From an uncultured Sphingomonadaceae bacterium (GTDB lineage Bacteria; Pseudomonadota; Alphaproteobacteria; Sphingomonadales; Sphingomonadaceae), in contig CALKUK010000012.1 of NCBI GenBank assembly GCA_937996655.1, positions 589,892 to 653,891 of the forward strand: a stretch of DNA of 64,000 nt. The letters run 5' to 3'. The position numbers were made by a program, and so were the translations under genes. The stretch's first letter is position 1, and each line of letters opens with the position of its first letter. Positions 7,903-16,906 of this stretch are shown here, one piece after another. The notes beneath the pieces were generated by a model. That model saw only the letters and a list, made by a program, of their open reading frames with translations, was not told the DNA's origin and searched no databases.

Positions 7903-9039
7903 TTATCTTGAGTGTGAGAATGTGAGGATGGCATCACGGATCCTGCTCGACGCCCGGCCATCGCCATAGGGGTTGTGCGCCTGCGACATGGCCTCATAGG
8001 CTAATGGATCATCAAGAAGCTTGGAGACTGCGTCGAAAATCAGATCGCTATCAGTTCCAACAAGCTTCACAGTCCCCGCATCAACGGCTTCTGGACGCTC
8101 GGTCGTATCTCGCATAACCAGGACGGGCTTCCCCAAAGATGGAGCTTCCTCCTGCACGCCACCCGAGTCAGTTAGAATGATGTCAGCCCTGCGCATCAGA
8201 TGAACGAACGGAAGATAGCTCTGAGGCGGGATGAGATCGACCCTGTCAAGGGATCCAAGACGGTCTTCAACGGGCCCCTTCACATTTGGATTGAGGTGAA
8301 CTGGGTAGATGATCTGAACATCTTCACGGTTAGCCAGTCGTGCTAAGGCATCGCAAATTCGTTGAAAACCGTCGCCGAAACTTTCCCGCCGGTGTCCTGT
8401 AACCAGGATCATGCGCCGCGAGGGATCAATGCCGAATGTGTCGTCGAATTCAGCGCTCTTTACGGGATCCCCTTCAAGCTTATCGACCACTTCCAGCAGG
8501 GCGTCGATGACTGTGTTGCCGGTCACGAAGATGTGCTCATCTGGAACATTTTCGGCAAGCAGGTTCTGTTTCGACTGTTCGGTGGGGGCAAAATGCAGGC
8601 GGGCGATGGTGCCTGCAACTTTGCGATTTATCTCTTCCGGCCAAGGGGAGTATATGTCTCCGGTCCGAAGGCCGGCCTCAACGTGGCCGACGGGAATACG
8701 ATCATAATAGGATGCTAAAGATGCGGAAAGGGTGGTCGTCGTATCACCATGCACCAAGACCAAATTGGGCTCGGCTTCTGACATGACCTTCTTCAGCCCC
8801 GCGAGCGCCCCGATGGTGATCTCGAACAAGCCTTGTCCAGGTTTCATCAGATCAAGGTCATAGTCAGGGATGATCTCGAACAGGTTCAGCACCTGATCGA
8901 GCATTTCTCGGTGCTGCGCCGTCACACAAACACGCGCATCAATGCCGGGATTGCTTTTGAGGGCTTTGATGACAGGCGCCATCTTAATCGCTTCCGGACG
9001 CGTACCAAAAACTAACAGCACCTTGAACTGATCAACCAT
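7903..9039 (-). CDS. wecB: UDP-N-acetylglucosamine 2-epimerase (non-hydrolysing)
   Basis: A 378-residue cytosolic enzyme of the WecB/MnaA family that interconverts UDP-GlcNAc and UDP-ManNAc. Diagnostic segments are the N-terminal FGTRPEAIKMAPVIKAL, HGDTTTTLSASLASYY (about residue 95), HVEAGLRTGDIYSPWPEE, and the C-terminal TDSGGVQEEAPSLGKPVLVM with the catalytic-region acidic residues. Length matches the family. It implies that ManNAc, or a derivative such as ManNAcA, is a component of the exported polysaccharide; no ManNAc dehydrogenase (WecC) is seen in the window, so the free ManNAc form or an enzyme elsewhere is needed. Confidence 0.93.
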   Translation of the reverse strand: MVDQFKVLLVFGTRPEAIKMAPVIKALKSNPGIDARVCVTAQHREMLDQVLNLFEIIPDYDLDLMKPGQGLFEITIGALAGLKKVMSEAEPNLVLVHGDTTTTLSASLASYYDRIPVGHVEAGLRTGDIYSPWPEEINRKVAGTIARLHFAPTEQSKQNLLAENVPDEHIFVTGNTVIDALLEVVDKLEGDPVKSAEFDDTFGIDPSRRMILVTGHRRESFGDGFQRICDALARLANREDVQIIYPVHLNPNVKGPVEDRLGSLDRVDLIPPQSYLPFVHLMRRADIILTDSGGVQEEAPSLGKPVLVMRDTTERPEAVDAGTVKLVGTDSDLIFDAVSKLLDDPLAYEAMSQAHNPYGDGRASSRIRDAILTFSHSR

Positions 9040-9193
9040 ATAAACATCTCATCGCTGCGACGGATTTGGAAAGATTTTGAAGTTCTTAGAAAGATTCCAA
9101 CTTCAATCGGGTGGGCGCCAGCCCAGAGGTGGCAGTCTCAGCATTGTCTTTCTGATCAAAAATGTCAGACATGACTGAGTAAAAGGGCAAAGG

Positions 9194-10213
9194 CTAGCTG
9201 TCATTGGCATATCCGTTCGGGTTCTGTGATTGCCATCGCCACGCTGATAGGCAAATCTCGTCAAGGTCCAAATTTGCGCGCCAACCAAGCCGCTCATTGG
9301 CCTTGCGCACATCTGCAAAGTAGCTTGGTAAATCGCCTTCCCGGCGGCCTATGACCTTTGTGGGTATGCTTCTTGAAGCCGCCCGTTCAACGCCACGGAC
9401 CATATCCATAACTGAGTACGGGGTTCCTGTCCCGATGTTGAAGGCGTCACAGCCCCTGTCGGCCGTTGCGAACTCAACGGCCGCAACGTGCGCCAGGGCG
9501 AGATCGACGACATGGATGTAGTCTCGCTCTCCCGTGCCGTCTTTCGTCTTGTAATCGTCTCCGTAGATGCTCAGGTGGGAACGTCTTCCGACCGCAACTT
9601 GCGCAATAAATGGCATCAGATTGTCTGGAATTCCATTCGGATCCTCGCCAATGTGCCCCGATGGGTGAGCTCCGACAGGATTGAAGTAGCGCAGCAGAGC
9701 CGCCGATGCGCTTGGGCGTGAACGGCACCAATCGGCAATTATCTGCTCTGCCATAAGTTTCGTCCGTCCATAGGTGTTAACCGGATTAAGGGGATGCGCC
9801 TCGTCATACGGGAGATACTGAGGCTCGCCGTAAACAGTGGCTGACGATGAAAAAACGATCTTCTTGCAGCCTGCACCATCCATAGCTTCTAGGAGCCGCA
9901 AGGTGCCAATCACATTGTTATCGTAGTATTCGAGCGGAATTTGTGCAGATGCGCCGACAGATTTAAGCCCTGCGAAATGGATTACGGCATCAGGAGAAAA
10001 TTCTGCCAAAATATTGGCCAGTTTCGATCCATCGCGCACGTCAACATTGGCTTCTTCTAAATCAGAATTAGCTAATCGACGCACACGCTTCAATGATTCT
10101 GGCGAACTGTTGCAATAATTATCGCAAGAAAACACCCTATGTCCGACGCGGAGCAGTTCCAGAATTGTATGGCTTCCGATATAGCCGGCGCCACCCGTTA
10201 TAAAAACCCTCAT
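9194..10213 (-). CDS. galE: UDP-glucose 4-epimerase
   Basis: Read from the ATG at 10213, 7 nt after a GGGA ribosome-binding site; an in-frame ATG at 10225 is less well placed. The 339-residue extended SDR shows the NAD-binding VFITGGAGYIGSH at the N-terminus, SSSATVYGEP with the catalytic Ser, YGRTKLMAE with the Tyr-x-x-x-Lys pair, and LLRYFNPVGAHPSG, all GalE hallmarks. It interconverts UDP-Glc and UDP-Gal, or the N-acetylated forms, in the cytoplasm. Position between the WecA-like and WecB genes suggests a dedicated role in sugar supply for this polysaccharide. The perfect palindrome at 10264-10283 lies just upstream. Confidence 0.93.
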   Translation of the reverse strand: MRVFITGGAGYIGSHTILELLRVGHRVFSCDNYCNSSPESLKRVRRLANSDLEEANVDVRDGSKLANILAEFSPDAVIHFAGLKSVGASAQIPLEYYDNNVIGTLRLLEAMDGAGCKKIVFSSSATVYGEPQYLPYDEAHPLNPVNTYGRTKLMAEQIIADWCRSRPSASAALLRYFNPVGAHPSGHIGEDPNGIPDNLMPFIAQVAVGRRSHLSIYGDDYKTKDGTGERDYIHVVDLALAHVAAVEFATADRGCDAFNIGTGTPYSVMDMVRGVERAASRSIPTKVIGRREGDLPSYFADVRKANERLGWRANLDLDEICLSAWRWQSQNPNGYANDS

Positions 10214-10263
10214 TTTGAATCCCAAATTATCAAAAATTTCTATCGTTCGCGGCGCTGTAGTCC

Positions 10264-10283
10264 AAATTAAACTAGTTTAATTT
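10264..10283. promoter_or_regulatory. Perfect 20-bp palindrome between wecA-like gene and galE
   Basis: AAATTAAACTAGTTTAATTT is an exact 20-bp palindrome. It sits 2 bp beyond the stop of the WecA-like gene and 50 bp before the galE start, both on the minus strand. The lack of a GC stem argues against an intrinsic terminator, so a regulator binding site for an internal promoter is the better guess. No protein can be assigned. Confidence 0.4.
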
Positions 10284-10285
10284 AG

Positions 10286-11299
10286 CTAACCGTTCACATT
10301 TGCACCCCTCGCCGCGGCAAAGGCGAGCGCTGCAGCATAGAGTATGCTGCCGATATACGTCGCCTCGATACCCTCGACCATCCCCGTCCGAAGAAGGATA
10401 ACTGGCAGCGCCACCAAGCCAAAGTAGATTCTGCGCCCCCACAGCCAGCCCACCGCTTTGTCTAGGTGGTGGTGAAGGTGGTCGTGATCTGCCGTAAAGG
10501 GGTGCCTTCCCCGGATCAGTCTCATTCCAAAAAGTCTGACCATGTCGAGGATTGGAATGAGCATGATGGTGATCACATCAATCGTGTAGAGCCCGATGTT
10601 CGAGCCATGGATCCAGATTGTGGTCAGGCCGACGAAGGCCCCAATTCCATAGGTTCCAGCGTCGCCGAGGAAGAGTAGGCCTCTTAAATTTGCCAAGAAC
10701 ACGATCAGAAGGCCCCCGAAGAGGGCTAGAATTGGAAAATTGGATGGGTGTGGCCCGTAGGAGAAGAGGGCCGCCAGCCAAATAAGCGTAATTCCGGCGA
10801 CAAGGCCGTCTCGGCCGTCGGCCATGTTTACCGCATTTTGGAATGCCAGAAGGCACAGGGCGGAGAAGGGTATCGCCAGCCACCCGAGTTCAACGCGAAG
10901 TGAAACACTCTCCAGGCTCAGGGCGGAAACCATAAATTCCGGCCGGATGATGAGCGCACCTACAAAGACGGCACCACAAATAAGGAGGCGCTGCAGCGCC
11001 GGAATGTGCCTCCGGTCGTCGAAGAGGCCGACGAGGAATGATATCGCGGTGGTGCCGGCGAGTGTCAGAAAGTCGGCCTGGTAGCCTCCCTGCGAGGCGA
11101 CACATGCGAGGGCAAAGATTGCCGGGGGCATGCATGCGAGGCCTCCCACGAGGGGTGTCGGCGCCATGTGTGCCTTGTGGCCTTGACTGCCGGGATGGTC
11201 CACGAGGCCGAAGGCGTTTGCAATCGAGGAGCGAAAGCAGACTACTGCGAGCGTATAAAGCAAGCCAATCGCTGAAACTGCGCCAGAAAAAAATGACAT
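10286..11299 (-). CDS. Undecaprenyl-phosphate sugar-1-phosphate transferase (WecA/MraY family)
   Basis: A roughly 337-residue polytopic enzyme. Start chosen at the ATG 11299, 8 nt after GGAGAG; another ATG lies at 11305. Family motifs are all visible: DHPGSQGHKAHMAPTPLVGG near the N-terminus, GLFDDRRHIP, the NAVNMADGRDGLV catalytic loop, LFLGDAGTYGIG, and the GRHPFTADHDHLHHHL cytoplasmic loop typical of WecA-like enzymes. It starts repeat-unit synthesis by moving a HexNAc-1-phosphate, probably GlcNAc-1-P, from the UDP-sugar onto undecaprenyl phosphate. No separate WbaP/Pss-type initiating transferase is present, so this is the likely first enzyme of the locus. It follows the TPR-like gene by about 40 nt. 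Confidence 0.88.
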   Translation of the reverse strand: MSFFSGAVSAIGLLYTLAVVCFRSSIANAFGLVDHPGSQGHKAHMAPTPLVGGLACMPPAIFALACVASQGGYQADFLTLAGTTAISFLVGLFDDRRHIPALQRLLICGAVFVGALIIRPEFMVSALSLESVSLRVELGWLAIPFSALCLLAFQNAVNMADGRDGLVAGITLIWLAALFSYGPHPSNFPILALFGGLLIVFLANLRGLLFLGDAGTYGIGAFVGLTTIWIHGSNIGLYTIDVITIMLIPILDMVRLFGMRLIRGRHPFTADHDHLHHHLDKAVGWLWGRRIYFGLVALPVILLRTGMVEGIEATYIGSILYAAALAFAAARGANVNG

Positions 11300-11340
11300 A
11301 ACCATGTCTCTCCAATGGTTACATTATTTCGAAATATCAA

Positions 11341-12555
11341 CTAAAATGGATTTAATGACAAATTGTTTATATTAAATATAGAAACAATCTGACCGTCTGG
11401 AGTTTGTGCCGACAATGTAAATCGAACTATAGAGCAATTTTCCGGCGCAGATATTGCTGACAATTCATGTGTCTTAGGGGCGCTTTTGGGAAGGACTTGT
11501 TCCCAAATGGGAATGAGCGGGGTTGCATTGGCACAGGACGCCGACCAGCGGAGCTGAGGTCTCGCGCCGTCCCCCTCATATTCAATTCGCTGCGAAAACT
11601 GATAGCGTCGGCCCGGCGTTACAAAAACGTCTCGCGCCGCAATCTCGCCGCTGAATGGGGGAGTGAGGGAGACCGTTACACCTCCACTGCCGTCGACTGA
11701 GGAGTTGACCCCGTCGGCCTGGGAGAGTGACCAGGACAGACGGCCGAGGCGCGGATCTCTCGTCGCGTCTGTCAGGCCAAAGATTGCGATGTCCTGTCGC
11801 CGAATGTCTGGCGCAATTTTGCCTGCAAAGTCGAGAGCCGCCTGCGTCTTACCCGCCACCGCCAGGCGGTGAATGATCGTTGCGGCGGCAGCCTGATAAT
11901 GCTCGCCGGTCAGCATCGTCGCAACGGGTGTCGTAAATGCTGCAAGGTCGCGGACGTCGGCCTGTGTAGATGCCGCGGCTATGAATGCAGGCATCCAACT
12001 CGCCTCAGAGGCAATGTATGGCCTGAGCGCATCTCGCACCTCTCCAAATGCCAGAGCTTTCGAGAGCACAGGGTACAGCATGCCGCCCAGTTCTGGGTGT
12101 ACGGAGAGGGCGGCGTGGTAGTGGCGAATGGCACCTTTGACGTCGTCCCTGGCAACGGAACGCTCGATGAGCCACAGTTGGTTGAGCATGTCGCGGCGCG
12201 ACAACTTGTCCGCCAGCAGCATAGCGGCGTCGGCCCGCCTTACATTTCTCTGGCCGTCATAGAATGCGCCCAATATCCTTAGAGCTCCCTCGTTAAGGGG
12301 GCGCTCGTCGAGGGAGGCGCGAGCCGCAGACGCGTCGCTTCGGCTGATCAGGTGGCTAGGGTCTCGCTCGACTTCCAAGTTGATGCGGGCGAGGAGTGCA
12401 AGGCCATCTTGCGGGCGCATGGCATTCGCCGATCGCGGAGATGTTTGACGAAGATACGAAAAGTAGGAAAACGTGGCCGCCTCACAGGCCGCAGCCAGGG
12501 CAACGGCGGCCAAAATCGCGAGCGTCAGGCGCTTGAGGGCTATCTCCGTTGACAC
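11341..12555 (-). CDS. Unrecognised EPS-locus protein with TPR-like region
   Basis: A 404-residue protein I cannot name. It has an N-terminal membrane anchor (LTLAILAAVALAAACEAATF), then an alpha-helical, Ala-rich stretch with tetratricopeptide-like pairs (about residues 45-230), and a C-terminal region rich in beta strands (SVDGSGGVTVSLTPPFSGEI and onward) that recalls a carbohydrate-binding or jelly-roll fold. It is 9 nt downstream of the Wzc gene and about 40 nt upstream of the WecA-like gene, so it belongs to the same operon. A periplasmic scaffold between the polymerisation and export machinery is possible but is inference. Confidence 0.6.
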   Translation of the reverse strand: MSTEIALKRLTLAILAAVALAAACEAATFSYFSYLRQTSPRSANAMRPQDGLALLARINLEVERDPSHLISRSDASAARASLDERPLNEGALRILGAFYDGQRNVRRADAAMLLADKLSRRDMLNQLWLIERSVARDDVKGAIRHYHAALSVHPELGGMLYPVLSKALAFGEVRDALRPYIASEASWMPAFIAAASTQADVRDLAAFTTPVATMLTGEHYQAAAATIIHRLAVAGKTQAALDFAGKIAPDIRRQDIAIFGLTDATRDPRLGRLSWSLSQADGVNSSVDGSGGVTVSLTPPFSGEIAARDVFVTPGRRYQFSQRIEYEGDGARPQLRWSASCANATPLIPIWEQVLPKSAPKTHELSAISAPENCSIVRFTLSAQTPDGQIVSIFNINNLSLNPF

Positions 12556-12564
12556 CTAGTGACC

Positions 12565-14769
12565 TCAGTCAACCTTGCCGCTGCCATACTTCTGGCCATA
12601 GCCATAGCCATAGCCATAGCCATAGCCATAGCCGTAGCCGCTCGAGCCGCTGCCCATCTTGGTCAGGATCACGCCGAAGACGTGAGCATTGACCTGCCGC
12701 AGGCGATTGATTGAGGCGCGGATGCCGCGCACCGCGGCGCCTGCGGTCTCGACAACGTACACAACGCCCTCCACGGACTTCGCAATCAGTGGAGCGTCCG
12801 TCATGCCGAGGACGGGTGGGCTGTCGATAATCACGTGGTCAAACTGCTCAAGTCCCTCGCGCACGAACTGATTAAGTCGATCTCCGCTCAGCAGCTCGGC
12901 GGCGCTGGGAGGAATTGGGCCTGTGGCAATAACAGTTAAGTTTTTGAACTCCGTGTCTTGGCACAGGCTCGCCCAGTCGTCGTCGCCCGCGAGGTAGTTG
13001 CTGAAGCCGCGATCGTTCTTCACGCCCACGAAGCCCGCAATGGAGGGAGAGCGGAGGTCTGCATCAACCAATAGGACGCGCCTGTCGGTGCGCCCCAAAA
13101 TGATCGCCAGGGCGAGGGACGTCGACGACTTGCCCTCGCTCGGGCGCGTGCTGATGACGGCGAGAGACTTCGGGAAGCCGTGGCTTGTCGCGAAGGCGAG
13201 GCTGGAGCGGATCGAGAAGTAGGCGTCCAGGAAGTGCGACTTCGTGTCACGCATTTCGGATAGGACACCTCCCTCGACGTGGGGTGTAATGCCGAGAAGG
13301 GGCAGCTTGAGCGACTGCTCCACCTGGCCCGGCTCGCGAATGCCCTCGTCAATTTGCTCGAGGACAAATGCCGTGGCTGCGGCCAAACCGAGGCCCAGTA
13401 GCAGGGATATGGCAATGTTGACCAAGATTTTCGGGGATGATGGCTTGTCTGGCGTTATTGCCGGCTCGACGATGGCAATGTTGTTGACGCCGACGGCGCC
13501 CGCGACGCCGATTTCCTTGTAGCGCTGGAGCAGCGCGTCATAAAGTTGGCGGTTGGTGTCGGCTTCCCGCTGGTAGTTGCCGTACTGGATGTTGGCGCGG
13601 TTTTGGCGGTCAAGCTCGGCCTTGAGGGCTTCGACTTTCGCCTTGAGTTCACGCTCGCGGGAACTTGCCTCAGTGTATTCGCGTTGGCGAGCCTGCGCGA
13701 TGCGTGACGTCTCGCGTGAAATGGAGCTGTCAATCGCCTGAATTTGGCGCGTCAATTCGAGTACGCGGGGGTAGTCGGGTTCAAATTGCACCGAGAGCTT
13801 GGCGTGTTCTGCCGCCGCCTCGCTGCGCTGCTGGCGAAGGTTTGCAAGGGTCGAGCTTGTGATTGCCTCGCTGACATTGTCACCCGAGCCTACCGCGCGG
13901 GACTGGGCACTGATCCGCTCAGCCGTGGCGACGTTGAGGGCACCCGCCAGCTGCTCCAGCGTGACGCCGGTGAGCGTCCTATTTCCAAGCGTGCGGCCGT
14001 CGGCGTCGCGTATCTGGTCTAGCGATACCATGCCGGTTCTCGAGGCCGATAGAATAACTTGCTTCTCGCTGTCTTCGAGGCGCTCGCGCAGGATCTGGAG
14101 GCGCTTCTCCAGGAAGGTGCGGGCGTCGGCCGTCGACGCAAATTGGCGGTCCATGCTGAGCGAAATAAATGCCGCCGCCCACTTGTTGGCAATGGCTGAC
14201 GAGAGTTCCGCGTTTCGGCTCGTGTAGGTCACGTCGACGAGCTTCGAGGTCCGAATGGGGGACACTGACGCATTTTTAAGGAGGAGGTTAATTACCACAC
14301 GGCGACGTTCCTCCTTGAGTTGAGCCTCTGTCTTGTTCGGATCTTTCTTCGCCAACTTTTCCGGATTTACTCCGTGCGCCTCGAGGAAGGCGGCGCTGGT
14401 GTATAGATTGAGTTCGGATGCGACGCGCTCCGCGAGGGGGCGCGCCTTCAGGAGGGCGTATTGAGTAGCGTAGAACTCCATGTCTTGCGCAGAGCTTTGC
14501 GCATCTAGGCCCTCAACTTTTGTGACCTGCTTCTGCTGGCGATCGATCTGGATTTCAACTTTGGCCGTGTAGAGTGGCGCCATCAGCAGCGTCGCGACGA
14601 CGCCCAGGATGAGGCAACCCGCCACAATGCCCGCCATCAGCCACCGCCAGCGCAGGGCTGTGTGCCAGTATTGCAGCAAAATCGGTGGCAGATGGAAGCC
14701 CTCCTGGATTTCAGGTGCGGGCGCCATTGCCAAAGAGGTTTCGGCGTTTGTCTGGATGTCATTCGTCAT
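12565..14769 (-). CDS. Wzc-like polysaccharide co-polymerase and tyrosine autokinase
   Basis: A 734-residue protein. A Wzz domain with flanking membrane helices comes first (helix near residues 40-65, second near 440-465), separated by a long coiled-coil periplasmic region. The cytosolic BY-kinase domain follows: Walker A at STRPSEGKSSTSLALAI (about residue 545), Walker A' in VLLVDADLRSPSIAG, Walker B in HVIIDSPPVLGMTDAP. The C-terminus is a Tyr-Gly tract of seven repeats followed by QKYGSG, the phosphorylated tyrosine cluster. Wzc oligomers control chain length and export through cycles of phosphorylation. It lies 18 nt after wza. No separate low-molecular-weight phosphatase gene was found in the window. 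Confidence 0.9.
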   Translation of the reverse strand: MTNDIQTNAETSLAMAPAPEIQEGFHLPPILLQYWHTALRWRWLMAGIVAGCLILGVVATLLMAPLYTAKVEIQIDRQQKQVTKVEGLDAQSSAQDMEFYATQYALLKARPLAERVASELNLYTSAAFLEAHGVNPEKLAKKDPNKTEAQLKEERRRVVINLLLKNASVSPIRTSKLVDVTYTSRNAELSSAIANKWAAAFISLSMDRQFASTADARTFLEKRLQILRERLEDSEKQVILSASRTGMVSLDQIRDADGRTLGNRTLTGVTLEQLAGALNVATAERISAQSRAVGSGDNVSEAITSSTLANLRQQRSEAAAEHAKLSVQFEPDYPRVLELTRQIQAIDSSISRETSRIAQARQREYTEASSRERELKAKVEALKAELDRQNRANIQYGNYQREADTNRQLYDALLQRYKEIGVAGAVGVNNIAIVEPAITPDKPSSPKILVNIAISLLLGLGLAAATAFVLEQIDEGIREPGQVEQSLKLPLLGITPHVEGGVLSEMRDTKSHFLDAYFSIRSSLAFATSHGFPKSLAVISTRPSEGKSSTSLALAIILGRTDRRVLLVDADLRSPSIAGFVGVKNDRGFSNYLAGDDDWASLCQDTEFKNLTVIATGPIPPSAAELLSGDRLNQFVREGLEQFDHVIIDSPPVLGMTDAPLIAKSVEGVVYVVETAGAAVRGIRASINRLRQVNAHVFGVILTKMGSGSSGYGYGYGYGYGYGYGQKYGSGKVD
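12595..12636 (-). repeat. Coding hexanucleotide tandem repeat (TATGGC)n in wzc
   Basis: On the plus strand GCCATA occurs six times exactly and is followed by one GCCGTA, 42 bp in all. On the coding strand this encodes Tyr-Gly seven times, the autophosphorylation tail. Because the unit is six bases, slippage would change the number of tyrosines without breaking the frame. Confidence 0.9.
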
Positions 14770-14787
14770 GTCGACTGCAATACTCGG

Positions 14788-15513
14788 TTAGTTATTCAAC
14801 TGGTAAATGACTTGTGCGATCAGTGGCGATGCACTCAGGAAGTCTTTCCAGATCTTACGCGTTTGAGAATCGCCGACCATTACGATGTCATTCGCAAAGA
14901 CTTCTGGGTCGGGAAATCGGCCCCTCTGTATTTCCTTCACGTTGTAGACGGCGGCATAGTCTTGATCCTTAACCGTTCTAAATACGACGACTTCACTGCG
15001 GCTGGAGACATCCGTCCAGCCCTCGGCGGAGGCGATGGCTGTCATGAGTGTCATCTTGCCGACGATTGGATATACGCCGGGCTTCTTGACCTCGCCCCCG
15101 ATCGTGACAGTCTGGCTGACAATTTCCTTGAGATTTACGGTGACTTGGGGGTTCCTAATGTAGCGCCCCCTAAAGCGATCCTGCATGGCTTCGCCGACCT
15201 CTCCTGGTGTCTTGCCGGCGACTTCAATTGTGCCAATGAGTGGGAAAGTTATGCGGCCGCTGGCGTCAACTTGAACTTCCTTCTTGCTCAATTCCTCGCT
15301 GCCGAAGACGTCGATGGTCAGCTTGTCAAATGGACCGACGCGGTATGGGCGGTCGGACGCCGACAAATCATCCAACGTCGGCGTCGGGAACTCGCCTACC
15401 GCCACCATGTTCAGATTTGCAGCTCCCGTCATGTTCGCCGACGAGGAGGCGCAGGAGGCTAGGGCCAGCGAGGCGAATGCCAGGAGGCTTAATTTGGAGT
15501 TCAACACAGACAT
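14788..15513 (-). CDS. Wza-like outer-membrane polysaccharide export lipoprotein
   Basis: Read from the ATG at 15513, which follows AGGGA at 6 nt; longer in-frame starts would overlap the upstream gene. The 241-residue product begins with a lipoprotein signal ending LALASC, so Cys would be lipidated. Next come a polysaccharide export domain (YRVGPFDKLTIDVFGSEELS, about residues 57-145) and a SLBB domain (SQTVTIGGEVKKPGVYPIVG onward). Wza homologues form the octameric outer-membrane channel that pairs with Wzc. At about 240 residues it is shorter than E. coli Wza and like many alphaproteobacterial homologues. It lies 7 nt after the O-antigen ligase-like gene. Confidence 0.88.
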   Translation of the reverse strand: MSVLNSKLSLLAFASLALASCASSSANMTGAANLNMVAVGEFPTPTLDDLSASDRPYRVGPFDKLTIDVFGSEELSKKEVQVDASGRITFPLIGTIEVAGKTPGEVGEAMQDRFRGRYIRNPQVTVNLKEIVSQTVTIGGEVKKPGVYPIVGKMTLMTAIASAEGWTDVSSRSEVVVFRTVKDQDYAAVYNVKEIQRGRFPDPEVFANDIVMVGDSQTRKIWKDFLSASPLIAQVIYQLNN

Positions 15514-15520
15514 AACATCC

Positions 15521-16906
15521 CTAAGCTTCATCTCTGAACCGTTTGTACGAGGCCGACCAAATGGCGGCAAGTGTCGCCACGGCGGACAGCAGCGGCGTTC
15601 GGACCGGATAGTCTGTGACGCTGGCGAGCGCGAGCAGCAACAGCATCGCGAGGCCGGTGCGACTAATGGTGAACTGAATTCCGCTCCCGCGCCGCGCCTG
15701 CCAGACCCCGGTCAGCCAAGCACAGAGAGCGGCAACTGCTAAAACAGTCCCCGGAATGCCGGCGGTGTATATTATTTCCAGCCAGTCGTTGTGGGCGTGG
15801 TTGGAGAATAGTGGCTGCAACAACTTGGGGGGCTCGTGGAGCTTATAGACCTCAATATACGTCCCGACACCAGAACCCCAGGGTAGATAGTTGGGCAGGT
15901 CGTGAAATACGGTTTCCCAAACGGGGTAGCGCGTATCTTCGCCGCCGGCGTCCAGTCGGCTAATGGCAACGTCGCGAGCAGATATGATTGTCAGCCACAC
16001 CATTGCGCCAATCGCAAAAATGGATGCCCCCAAAATTGCGAGGCGCAGTCGCGGCGAATAACGCCGCCCGTGCCCCGAAAAAAGGGGCAGGCGTAGAGCG
16101 GGCAGAAGTGAGATCGCTAAGGCGCTGAGTGCGAGGCCCGCTCGGGAACCAGTTACAATGATGAGGGGAATGAGGGAAATTCCAATGCCGCCAGCCAAAG
16201 TCAGTGCCAGCCTTCTGTTTAGGCCAAGCTGCATGGCGACATAGGTTGACGTCGCCAGCAGGGGAAATGTCGCTGCAAGGAGCGCTGCTTGGTGGTTTCG
16301 ATTGGCGAAGACGCCCGACGTCTCGGACGTCAAGGGGAACAATGCAATGTCTGATCCCGCCGCCTGCAGCACAATAATGAGGCCACTCGCAAGGGAGAGG
16401 CAAAGCAGCAGCAGAATGAGCCGACATTGGTCGGCCAAGGTAAGCTGCGGCGCCAAGGCGAGTATGGCCATCGGCACGCTCAAGGCAAACAGAGCATTAA
16501 GCGTGCCCTGCGGCGACATGGAAAGAGGGCGCCAGACATCGCCGAGCCCGGCAAGGCGATCGACTTCGACGATAATTTCGCGGCCCGGCAACGACTGCCA
16601 GACTGACGGTGGAAGCGGGACAAGGTGAAGCGCGGTCAGGGCAAGGGCCAAGATAAAAATGACGAGTATGGCCCAATATGGCCGAAGGCGCTCCACCTTG
16701 AGCGTCGCCAATCCGTAGGCCGATATCAGAATTGCAAAAGGCCTGAGTAAGATGAGGCCGATTTCATGCGGCCAACTGCTTCCACCCGCAAGGAACAGGA
16801 GCGTAAGAAACGCGCCCAAAATCCAGAGTGCTCGACGAGAGGCGATGTCGAAGGCTCCCGTCAACGAGCCTGAGGCTCGCACGCTATTTGATATTTTATG
16901 CCGCAT
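15521..16906 (-). CDS. O-antigen ligase / Wzy-like polymerase family membrane protein
   Basis: A 461-residue polytopic protein with about 11 membrane helices. The feature region is the large loop after residue 310, where HDLPNYLPWGSGVGTYIEVY and SNHAHNDWLEIIYTAGIPG match the O-antigen ligase family signature, with the conserved H-x-H-N-x-x-L/W-E element. Members either polymerise or ligate undecaprenyl-linked glycans in the periplasm. As the first gene of the long minus-strand operon and directly upstream of wza, it could be the main polymerase, with the EpsG-like protein having another role, or the reverse. The neighbouring AT-rich region at 16990-17090 is a likely promoter. Confidence 0.83.
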   Translation of the reverse strand: MRHKISNSVRASGSLTGAFDIASRRALWILGAFLTLLFLAGGSSWPHEIGLILLRPFAILISAYGLATLKVERLRPYWAILVIFILALALTALHLVPLPPSVWQSLPGREIIVEVDRLAGLGDVWRPLSMSPQGTLNALFALSVPMAILALAPQLTLADQCRLILLLLCLSLASGLIIVLQAAGSDIALFPLTSETSGVFANRNHQAALLAATFPLLATSTYVAMQLGLNRRLALTLAGGIGISLIPLIIVTGSRAGLALSALAISLLPALRLPLFSGHGRRYSPRLRLAILGASIFAIGAMVWLTIISARDVAISRLDAGGEDTRYPVWETVFHDLPNYLPWGSGVGTYIEVYKLHEPPKLLQPLFSNHAHNDWLEIIYTAGIPGTVLAVAALCAWLTGVWQARRGSGIQFTISRTGLAMLLLLALASVTDYPVRTPLLSAVATLAAIWSASYKRFRDEA

